Origin: Cristatella mucedo | Lineage: Eukaryota; Bryozoa; Phylactolaemata; Cristatellidae | Assembly: GCA_009760855.2 (NCBI GenBank) | Contig: WPIO01000031.1 | Span: forward strand, 2,669,001 to 2,733,000 | DNA: 64,000 bases | Direction of reading: 5' to 3' | In this document: positions 21,791-33,300 of the stretch, piece after piece | How positions within the stretch are numbered: the stretch's first letter is position 1 | How the letters are laid out: every line of letters starts with the position of its first letter | Program-made: the position numbers and the translations under genes | Notes under the pieces: model-generated | The model's input: only the letters and a program-made list of their open reading frames with translations | Databases searched by the model: none | What the model was told of the DNA's origin: nothing

Positions 21791-24700
21791 ACCCGTTTAA
21801 GCACGGTACTTTTATTCAGGTTCAAGCGTCAACAACGGACATTATACGACACATCAGGTCCCATAAGTTGGTGACTAACCAATGTTGTGGTACCTGGATA
21901 CGAATTGCGGCTGCTTTGAATGCAAATGCACTTTGGTATGAGCAGAAATATATGCGATACAGCTAGGGTGACTGTATATACTTGTAAAAGCGGTAGATTT
22001 TATTTCCAGCGAAATTTGGCGATAGTAGAGCTGAGAGCTAAGCAAAACAAGGGAAGTTTTGAACTTCACTAAGAGCAAAATTTGAGGACTGCACTTAATG
22101 ATCTACAACAATGCCTGAAATGCTACTTAGTTATTGATGGAAAAACAATGTACATATAGTGCACTATCAAGATGCCCTTTAAACTAGGAATGGAAATGCA
22201 GACAAAGCGAGATGTGTTCACTGCAATCTGAAGAACAATCAGGTGACAGGGCAATACAAAAGCAAGCACTAAAGAAAATCTTTGCTCGATGCGAAAAATG
22301 CTGCTAAACCACCGCATCTGAAGACTAGTCTTGACCTATGACCGTACTAAACAGTCTCTCTAAGGCCTACATTAAAGCGAAACATCGCACACGTACAATT
22401 TGGATTGGATTTAAATACAGTTGGCTTAGCAAAATTGTCCGAGAAAATACAGTCTACGGACAAGTAGCACCAGGATTGCTGGGCTGCCATGTTGAAACTA
22501 AAGCAGAGCGATAGCCTCTGGTTAGAAGATCGACAGCACGACTTCTGATTGCCTGCAGCTGTACTTAGACCTCGGGTTTCTGTACACTGGCTATTTACAT
22601 AAAGCGAAAGCACTACTGCAAAACATAATGCAGCACTGCTTTGCTCCTCTTCAAGGTCTCTAGAAATGGCTAGTAAAGTGGAGCCTGTTAATCAGATCAA
22701 TCCTTGCCCTGCTCGTTCACGTCGTACTCCAGGATGCTATTGCATCTCGTGACTAGTATACCGTCCCGATTAACTTTTAGAGCTGGTCGCCAGACAGGCC
22801 ACAGGAATTAGACTTGGCGCAAGCAGCATTCGATGATCGTGCCACTTTTTCGCAGCATGCCTCCCGCTTCTTTCTCCTCTTCTAGACTCCCCCCCACCAC
22901 CCACTGATGAAACACCTGATGTTACAGCTTGGGGCAAGTTCTTGCTTGGGGCCATGTGCTCGTCGTAGCTTAGCCTGACGCATAAGCACTGCTTACTTAG
23001 CATCGGACTTGTATTGTAGCTGTGCATGAAGCCCATCTTGATATGCAGTGGTTAGATCAGCACCTTCCGAGGGCCTACCGGCGGCTCCTACTTATGATGT
23101 TCTTGCCTGAAGAGGACTTTGTTCCCTGCGGGAAGTCCCTTATGTGATAGAGCTCCTTACTGCTTTGGCAGTCCGATAGGCCAAGTAAGTTAACGCGGAA
23201 ACATTTTGAAACCAGCTTGAGGGGTCATCAGTAATGACGCAATTTTTTGAAGAATCCAATCACCTCATAACCACAGCTGCCTTAATTCAAGGCACTCAGC
23301 AACAACTTGACACTGGTGTAGTCAGATACGCAGAGTGGTAATTAGGGAGAGAGATTATATTTACGCGCTTTCGGAGACCTTTAAAAATGTCCGAATTATA
23401 TCCATTAACAGTAATATTCCCCACAGTTCCTAATACTGTGCACATAATTCTAGCTATCCTTGCTGAAATTGCTCACATTATTCTCAAAGAATTCTTATGC
23501 AGTGCTCGCATTTGAACTGAGGGGATCAGGGTACGTCTTAATTCTCCAATTGTAGCTTGAGTTATTGTCGCTGACAGCACAGAATGCTAGCCGACGAACA
23601 ATACCACCAGCTTATTTCACCACTCACAGAGCAGGGCGAAGCACGACTATCTTCGCCCCACTCGCCCATCGGAGCGCCCCGACTCCCTTTTCACAACAAT
23701 CCCCAATAGCACGTCCCGACTGCATACCACATCAAGTGTCCCAGCCTACTCGTACAGCGATCAGGGGTAGTGTCATCAATTAAATGAAACCACACAAATT
23801 GCATACTGAAGTACGCTTTGTAGGACTCGAAAATCTGAGCAGAGTCTTTCACGAATAACATTTTCTAGTTCTCGTCTTGATAAATTGCTTACACTCGTCG
23901 CAAAATGCATCCGCTGGATGGAGCCACCTCTGGATCTCATTCAATCAAATATGGCTATTCTCCATTCCCTTAATCAGAAAGGAAATCAATTAGAATGATT
24001 GATTTAGGACATCTGCACTGCCAGATGTCTATGCATACTACTCTATTAATGTCTGTCCCCAGCATTCCCACGCGAGCAAGCATGAGCAAGAGCTGTGCAT
24101 TGTACGACGCAGCATTGTACGACATTGCAGTCGTGCTCCAGAGGGGGCGGGAAAAAGTGCGGTGCCCCAATTGCATTCGGCCAGCTGCATGATGGTGGGG
24201 ATAACGGCTGGAAACTTGGTAGCTGTTCTTAAGAAAGTGCATGGAAGTTGACCGCCGAAGCAGGAATCGCTTGCAACCGAGCGAACTCGACTACTACAGG
24301 GCACATCAATTTCTATAAAGCTACAGAACCGTTTAGACTACGTACTTGAACGTGACGAGTTTGCTAGTCTGAGGTGTCGCCTGGTGATGGTTCAAGCCTT
24401 CCCTTTGGCTGTTTAGGCCATTCAGGCGTTGGCGATAGCCATTAGTTAAGGATATTGTGCTGCTATACAAATGAGGCTGCTAAATAGCTAACATTCCCCA
24501 CTGGTGAAGGGACCGGAAGTTCTGAGTAGAGGCAGCCTGTTAGTCTTTCGTCCTGACCGGGATCCAAGTTTAAAGCTGAGACAGAATTTACGGTTTTATC
24601 CTTCCTAATTTGATAGTTATGGAAAATTTTATTGTCGTGGCTGATCTTCTCGTGCTAAAACCAGTGCTGACTATCGTAAACCTGCTCTTAAAGATGCGAT

Positions 24701-25784
24701 ATAATTATTTCACTGGCTTTCAAGCTTAAAGTTATCCTTAAAAATGAATGGAAGCATGAGCGAGTCATTAATTATAGACTATTGCAGTAGCCTATGTGAT
24801 GCCCGGTACTCTTAACGTACAAGCTGAGCTGCTTCTTATCTCAGCCTTGGTTCTGCACGGTAGCTTTAAGCTGAATGATACTCTGGGCTAACCGATGGGC
24901 ATATAAGCATAACAAGGGAAGTTCATATCGTACATTAATTGCACGAAACGAGCCATTGCGACTGAGCCATGTTTGAAGCAAAAGTAGCATAGTTGACATC
25001 GCAAGTGAAACTAAAAGTATAAGTCCAGGACAGTAATGTTCATAATATCCATAGAGCTGGTCATTTGATGCTCTAAATGGGGCTTTTTGAAAATGTAGCA
25101 TGCTAGCAACACTTGCTGACAGGGAATTTTAGCCATTAATGTGGTAATAGAGAACTTTTTAATTTTGGCTCTGAATTTTACCTGAAAAATCAGAGACAGT
25201 GATACAACGGAAGAGTATACACGCATTTTTCGCGATTCTGTTGGCGGAGATATCTTTGGGTATCGTGTGAAAACTAAATTCATTACTTCCGAAATTTGCT
25301 TGGAATATATTAAGCTGCGGGATTTCGCTGTACAAATGCCGTGACAGAAAACTGCATTGCTACTACATCCTTTAATTAAACATTACAATCTTCTTTAGCA
25401 TATTGTAGACTTTAATATCAATGCTGATTCAAATAATTCCAGCATTGCCACCATCAAAATACATCAATATGTGCATGTAAGCCATCGTTAGCTCATAAAC
25501 ATGTACATCAAGCAGAAACCTACAGATCGTCATACCGCAGCCTTGCGCCAGACGCGAGCTAAAGAATTACTGAGTACAAAAAGTCACCGACGCTAATCAG
25601 TGGATGTTTTTACCAAGGTGTCCTAGCATTGCGACTGACAGAGATAAAGAATGCACTGCTGCTCAATATGCACGTAGAATGATGCATCTGGTTCTAATGA
25701 GGCTAAATAGTAATGCAGTTGCCAAGTCAGATTTTTTCTGTTTAGAACTCTTGTGCATCCCGTAAAATGCCCTCTGCATGGCTA
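21791..25784. other. Unassigned intergenic DNA
   Basis: Nearly 4 kb downstream of the intact receptor gene. Open frames are all under 100 codons and none shows a domain, signal peptide or exon-like homology to the neighbours. I see no repeats or mobile element signature here. Confidence 0.45.
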
Positions 25785-27387
25785 TTATGTGGAAGAGAGA
25801 GTAGACAGATGAATCAATTCTGATCTGCTAGATTCTTTAGCTACCCGTAATTCCACAAGCCGTTGCAGTTCAACTAGCGATTCTCGCTTGAAAACGAATA
25901 CTGCGAACACGAATACGCCCTGCAAGGCATTGAGAAGTGAGAAGGTGCAGTATAGAACTTCGGAATTCGTTGCAGATGCCAGGACGGCAAATATCCACAA
26001 GATGCCCATAGAAAAGATGAGCTTAATGCTCAGCCAAAGTTTCTCGTGATGGACACTTCTGACAGCTTTCGTTTGCCTCGCTATAATCGCCAGTTTGATT
26101 ATCATGAACAAATACACGACTAGGTCAATAGTAAGAAAAATGCTTAGCGGCGCCAAGAATAGTGCCTGATTTCCGAGCCTGGTGCTAATGAAGCACTGAG
26201 GCAAACCATAGCCGGGCCTGAAGGCCAGTGTGAATGAGTCAGCCGCTAATCCTAATCCAACGAACACTAGCGGCACTCCCCAAGCCAAAGTGTAGTGGAT
26301 TACTCGCCTGCGGCGAGTCACGCCTTCAGCTACGCGAAATGATAGGGCCTGAGCGATCTCTGCCGAATATAGGGCTGTCCAGAAAAAGGCCACTATTAAA
26401 AAATAGTGTATCAACACGGCAAGAGCAATGCATGCCATCGGCGACTCGCCTGCAAGAGGACGTACTAGAAAAAACAAGAAAGCTAAGAAGAAAGAAATCG
26501 ACTGGTTTAGCACCAGTTCTCCAGGAAAGCGTCTCAACTTTTTTAGCAGTGAAAAAGCAATGAAATAAAGGCAGAGGCTAATCTCTGACAAACCAAGTGC
26601 CATGGCAGACACGTAAGCTGGAACGACTGAGCACCCTGTAGCAGGAGCGGAGGTAATCGCCACACACGCCAATGCGGTATCGCCTTGAATAGAATACATT
26701 GGGTAGTCATAGTGACGAAGCTCGTTTCCCACGTTAACGAAAAGGGACCCATTTATGATAGAGAAATTGTTGTAATGTTCGACTACGCAGCTGAAACATA
26801 GAGCTGTTGTGTCGTTCAATACTAGCATTAGAGTGTCGTTATGAAAAGTTGAGTTCCGGACCTCAATCCCTAATGCAGCACTTTGCTGCTCTACCAAAAG
26901 GCACTGGTGGGTTCCAATGAGTAGGCGGCAGCTTCCGCTCACGTGCGTCATACTCAGAGGGCATGCGGCTGAGCACCCTACAGCTTCTGGGCTGCCATGT
27001 GGGCACACTTGCATGCTCCGACAGAGCTGAGAGAAAGTCCATCCACCGCTGGACTGTAGGTTTCCAAAAGCGTCAATGCAGCTGCCAGATTTCGGAGTCA
27101 AAACGATAGAGAAGCTTAAAGATGGATGTGGGTCGTCTATCGCAGACAGTGAAGCATGACACACCAAATTCGAGGAGTCATAAAATCCATTGCACATGGC
27201 ACAGTCGATGTTCCTGTATGAAGATCCGCTGCCGTCGTAGACATAGGCAGCTGGACCGTCGGTGCATGCGATTTCCCGAGCTCCACCAACGGACTGAGTG
27301 GCTTGGCATTGGCGGATCATTCCCTCAGTGCAATTTCGTGGACGAACAAGCGATGTTGGTGGATCGTAAGTCAGACGGCAGGCTTTG
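25785..27387 (-). CDS. Receptor exon 3: Cys-rich stalk and 7TM core
   Basis: The exon starts after TTATGTTGCAG and reads KACRLTYDPP, then NCTEGMIRQC. The Cys-rich ectodomain part (residues 256-510) contains SSYRNIDCAMCNG, CPHGSPEAVGCSAACP and several N-glycosylation sequons (NST, NDT, NFS, NGS). Approximate helices: TM1 511-536, TM2 547-565 (LNQSISFFLAFLFFLV), TM3 573-599 (IHYFLIVAFFWTALYSAEIA), TM4 618-638, TM5 665-689, TM6 704-727 (LWLSIKLIFSMGILWIFAVL), TM7 732-755 (SLLNALQGVFVFAVFVFKRE). TM6, and TM7 with its LNALQGVFVF, are the strongest family signatures. All seven helices lie in one exon. Confidence 0.9.
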
Positions 27388-30300
27388 CTGCAACATAATA
27401 ATGATAAATAAGTACTCTTAAATACCTATACTTTGGGGTTCCGAAATTTCGACAATTTATCTGCGTCGGAATAAAACGTGTTATAAATTACCTAGCGTGA
27501 AGGCTCACCTATGGATTGTCATAAAATGTTTACAATTACCCCGTCGCGGTGTTTCTGTAATAGAATCCACAGCTATTTGTGCCGCATGCATTAACGCATT
27601 CGATAGTTGGGGATTCGGTTATTATGCAATGTAATATTTCTCCGTCTACAACTCACCAAAGTCACAAAGACGAAGTGAGTGTTATGCAAGGGAGTTTTTC
27701 TAAGTGCACTCAAAGCCTAAATAGCTTTCGTTATGCACGGGGCACGGCCAAAAGACTTCATCTAATGCAAAAACAAGAATATCAGAACCATTAATTGAGC
27801 CAGAATGGCCATGGAGGTGGTGAGTAGCATAGAAGTAGCAGCACTAAATGGCTGGAAAGAATGTGCTACAGTTAGCAGCTAGAGAGTGGATGTATTTGCA
27901 TATGAATTGTAGAAATGAGTTTCACAGTCTAGACCTGCAGGGAAAAAAGCTTCTGCCGCCAACGAGCTTTAAGCTGAGGAATGTAACACTAATTTACTGT
28001 CTATAGACGATATAAACGCCCTTCGTCATTCTATTCACTCGAAACACGAGCTTGGTGATAATGCTCACAAGCATTGTTAGTGATAACGTTCGTAGTCGTC
28101 GGTGCCGATATCAGTGTATAAGCATCATCCGTCGATCACCCCAGCATCAAGTACGATTGTCCCTGCATCACCAAAGGTATTGCGTATTTGTTGAGCGAAG
28201 CGAGGCACTTGCTAATGGGCAGCGAACCGACATAGTCAATCAGCGTTACTTTTCTTATATTGATAACGTTGGCATTTCTGTTCGGTACGGTAGACAAAAC
28301 ACAGGTGGCTGCCATTAGCGCCACTAATTGGTGGTTCTTGGTAATGCTCGCATAGTGACTGCTTTTTCCAGTTTTCTTTTCCACTCTCTCGCTCTCTCCC
28401 TCTTTGTCTCTCTCTGCTTTTCTCTCTTGCTCCCTGTCTCTCTCACTCTCTCTTTCTCTTCTTCTTCTTCAACTGCTTTTTTTTTATCACGGGTGTACGC
28501 TACAGACCCTGCTGGTTTCATTGTTCGGCTGATACGCCAACGAGGCTTACACTAGGAGCTGCTAGAAAGTCTTCGCTGTAGACCCATTTAGTTCAAACCC
28601 ACGATCTAATGACACCGTATTCCAAATCAATTAGAGGCAAATCGGCATCGGCTCAGCTCTGAGCTCGAACCTAGTTGGAGGACGGTGCTAGTGTAAGCTC
28701 ACCTTTAAGTACGTCAAGGCTTGTAGGGGAAAACATACAAGTGGTAGGTGAAAATTCACAAATGTTACGTATTTGCGCAATTAGCTTAGGCTGTGAGTGC
28801 GCTATAAAAAACTCTCATGCGTAACACCCACATGGTCTTTATGACTTTGCGGAGTTACAGACGGAGATACATACAACGGGCGGCAAAGGCCATGAAAGTT
28901 ACGTCAAGGAAGCCGGGTAGGGCGGTGGTGCACTGGCCCACTTCGGCGTCCGTATGAATAACCGTCTTTGAGCCCGCTTCGGTGTTCTGCGTGGTGTCGC
29001 GTACCTGCCGTTAGGGAAAATGTCAAACTACAGCCGCCACTTGCTGTCGTCAATAAAAGATCGACCGCTGCTGGAGTTGAACCCACGACCCAGGTCGTAA
29101 AGAGCGGATACAACTAGCAACAGCTGAATTGATTCAGAGAAAAAACAGCTTCCAAGTGAATTTAGCAAGCGAAGCACTATCTAGTTTGTACCTGATATAG
29201 TCTAGAGCTGACTCGTAGGGATGCACACTGGCCGCAGTCTGAAGATCAGGCGATGCAGAGCTGGTGGTGGCTTCACTAAGCTCTATTTGAGATTCATCTA
29301 AGAAGCTGGATGGAGCACCTGTGCATGTGTAGTGCCAAAGCCACGTAGCAAGCTGATCCGCAGGTTGGTCCCAACATTTTGCACAGTATATGTTCCTATA
29401 CGTAGCACCTGTGACTAGTGAGGTGACAGGTGTCGAAAGCGTGTCTACAAACATAGAAAGAATATGCATGCCTGACGTACGGTGCTGCATTCTATGTCAA
29501 CAACATCCCAGTGCGCGAATAACTTGGATAAAGATTCAGCATTCTTAAAGTCTACACCACAAGGTTTTGTGCAACAGGTCATAATGTCTCACAGATTCTG
29601 CTTCGGCTACATACGCTCACTTTTCGCTATGGTAGCACGGCCTTCACTCAGCGCTGAAATGTCAATTCCATATAGAGTTTTTACAAGTAAGCATTTAATA
29701 CTTTGTACATTGTAATCAAGTTGTATCATGTAATGTATCATGTATCATGTAAATGTATCATGTATCATGTAAGTTGTATCAAGTTGCCACATTACTCCAC
29801 TTCTCGCCGACCTGCACTGGCTACCAGTCAAGCAACGGATTGACTTCAAGGTTTTGTCGCTCACTTTTAGGTCCCTTCATTCTATGGCTCCAGCCTATCT
29901 GTCAAATATACTACCCCATCAGGCCAAGCATCGTACCACCCGCTTTTCGGAATCCAACTGTCTAGAAATACCTCATACAAACCTTAAATCCTTTGGAGAC
30001 CGTGCATTTAGTTCATATGCTCCCAAAGCCTGGAACTGCCTCCCGACCTGCGTCAGAACATCCCATGACCTGACCACATTTAAAAGGAACCTAAAAACAC
30101 ACCTATTTAGGACAGCATTTAGTGGGTCCCTGTGAGTCGTCCTTGATGTGCTTATGCGTGCTGACACTGTGCATGCTGCCACTAACCACATTTGCATGCT
30201 GACCCTGTGCATGTCACTCCTAACCATATTATTAATTTTGTTTGTTTTTCAAGCATGATTTTACTTACTATTCTATTGCATATCACTTTGCAGCAAATGT

Positions 30301-33300
30301 AAAGCACCTAGAAAGAGATTGAGTTCTCTGAGGGCGCTTTATCAAGTGCAATATTATTATTATTATTATTACATTCAAAGTAATACATTGACAGGCATAA
30401 ACGAGTCTTAACATTTAAAAACGCACTCTGTGGAAATAATTAATTCAAGAGAATTCCTCAAAGCTGAGGACACCGAGTCTAATTAAATGTTGGGACAGTA
30501 AGAAAGTAGCTCAGTAGCTCAGTAACCCCAGTTTCATTTTCAGGTCAGTCGTGATCTAGAAATGACCACGGTTCTTGGGCTTGACATGTTTCAGTATCGT
30601 CTGCAAAAGTGTAGTCGCATCCGATTTCTTTAATACGTTGCTTCAAATTGCTTAATATGTTCCCCAAAGCTTTCATTTCATTTTCGGCGTGGAGGATGCC
30701 AACTTCAAATGAACAATACATTATAAGTTTCGGAAGTAGAAGGACCAGTAGCACCATGCACCAAAGGCTCGACGGATCGGCTGAGACTAGGAGAGGGGGA
30801 AAACGTGTGAATTTTTTCAAACGTTAGCTGTATTTTAGGATAATAATGATAATAATACACTTGATGAAGCACCCTCAGAGAATTCAATCTCTTTCTAGGT
30901 GCTTTAAAATTGCTACAAAGGGAAACGCGATTGAATAGTGAGTAGTATCATGCTTGATAAACAACGTGAATAACATGGTTAGGGGTGACATGCACAGGGT
31001 CGGCATGCAGTGCGGTTCCTGGCAGCATGCACAGTGTCAGCACACGTAAGCACATCAAGGACGAATCACAGGGACCCACTAAATGCTGTCCTAAATAGGT
31101 GGGTTTTAGGTTCTTTTAAATGTGGTCAAGTCAGGGGATGTTGTGACACAAGTCGGGAGTGAGCTCCAGGCTTTAGGAGGTAAGGAACTAAATCCACGGT
31201 CTCCAAAGGATTTGAGGTTTGTACGAGGGATTGGTAAACTGTTGGATTCCGAAAAGCGGGTGGTACGATGCTTAGCCTGGTGGGGAAGTAGATCTGAGAG
31301 ATAGGCTGGAGCCAAAAAATTAATGGACCTAAAAGTGAGCGACAAAACCTTGAAGTCGATCTGTTGCTTGACTGGTAGCCAGTGCAGGTCGGCAAGAAGT
31401 GGCAGGATGTGGCAATTGTGACGCTCACGACAGACAAGCTTAGCTGCAGAGTTTTGCACCAGCTGTAATCGCCTGACTGCACATGGCGGTAGGCCAGCAA
31501 GCAGTGAGTTACAGAAGTCAAGACGGGATGTCACAAACGCACGGTCAAACTTAGACGTGGTATCCTCACCTAAACAAGCCCGAATTGTAGCAATGTTATG
31601 TAGCTGAAATTTGGCTGGCTTTACTGTGGAGCTGAAGTGGTCGTCTAACGAAAAGTCACTTTGGACCATGGCACTAAGATTTCGTGCAGATTCAGCAGGA
31701 GATATGCTGGCAGAGCCGATTTTGAGCGTCAGCCTTCCTAATTTCTTTATCACACTTGGTTTGCTCATGACTAGTTAGTTAGTTTTATCATAATTTAATT
31801 TAAGAAAAATTTGCTGCCATCCACGTGTGGATGTCATCAATACATGCAGCAAGGAGTTGAGAGAATTTGAGGTGCTCGAAGGCTGGGAGGGATCAAAGCA
31901 AAGGTACAATTGAGTGTCATCCGAATAGGAGTGAAAGCCTAGATTGTGCTCATCAATTACATCGGCAAGATTGAGAGTACAAACCGCGAAAAGAGCCTGC
32001 CTTAGCACGAATAATGATAATAATAATAATAATAATTCACTTGATAAAGCGCCCTCAGAGAACTTAATCTCTCTCTAGGCGCTTTACATTTGCTGTAAAG
32101 TGAAATGCAATTGAATGGTAAGTAAAATCATGCTTGAAAAACAAACAAAATGAATAATTTGGTTAGGGGTGACATGCACAGGGTCAGCATGCAAATGTGG
32201 TTAGTGGCAGCATGCACAGTGTCAGCACGCATAAGCACATCAAGGACGACTCACAGGGACCCACTAAATGCTGTCCTAAATAGGTGTGTTTTTAGGTTCC
32301 TTTTAAATGTGGTCAGGTCATGGGATGTTCTAACGCAGGTCGGGAGGCAGTTCCAGGCTTTGGGAGCATATGAACTAAAATATCACCATCTTGGGTCAGA
32401 GCCTTAACATATTTTTTTCATTAGTCCATCTTGTGTGTGAAAGGCATAGAGTTAAGTTCGTTTCCATTGTGAAATAAAACTGGTGTTCGATGATCTAATG
32501 AAGAGTCTCCATTCAGCTGGATCATAGCACTTTTCCATTTGGTTAACTAGACCTTCCACATTACTGCAATATTTGAGTGAATCCTTCGTCGAAAAGTACG
32601 GAAGAAACTCTTTTTTCACGATGTCTATACCAAGAAAGTGCAGTATTGTATGTAGTAAGTACCCTGCAAAAGAATTAGCCGAGGTTCAGCTGACTCTTTG
32701 ACCAGATCAAGGTCTCTTACAAAGTCATCAAGATCAGATTGTGACATTGTGATGTTAGGTGTTGGAACATCGAAAGCATCATAGTTGTCATCAGCGTCAC
32801 CTTCAGTTGAACTCGAATCACTGTCGGCTAATACATCATCAAATGTAGCAGGTTGAACTCCTACCTCGTCAGTGTGCTGTACAGGTCGCATCGCTGACGG
32901 TAGATTTGGATATTCAATCGTATGCTCATTCCACTTTCTGAGCCGTGATGGCACGTGAGGGAAGGCGGTTGTTTTTCACGACCTCGGTTACCCCATATTT
33001 CAGAGGTACCTTGGATGATCTATGCCCATTCACGTCAATACGCTAGAGTTTTATTGTATTGTAACAGCAACCTTTACTGGTGAGCTCTTTCTTTGCGGAC
33101 GCCAAGCGACGTCTAGTCGGCTACGTTTCAGTGGGTACTGCTATTTCGCCACTTCAAGTCATATATTGGCCACTAGGTGACGATAAATGAGAAGGAATAA
33201 ATCTGTTTCATCATTTTCCTTTGTAAACTCGCAAGAAAAATAAAGGCAAAGCTAAATCAGGCCGAGCCTCTAAAACACTAACAAATTTGTTGAAGTAAAC

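Noticed and set aside
27320-27387. Internal Met at 27320 as the start of the intact receptor
   Set aside because: The frame continues upstream to a good splice acceptor shared with both paralogues, and this Met is not conserved in context as a start.
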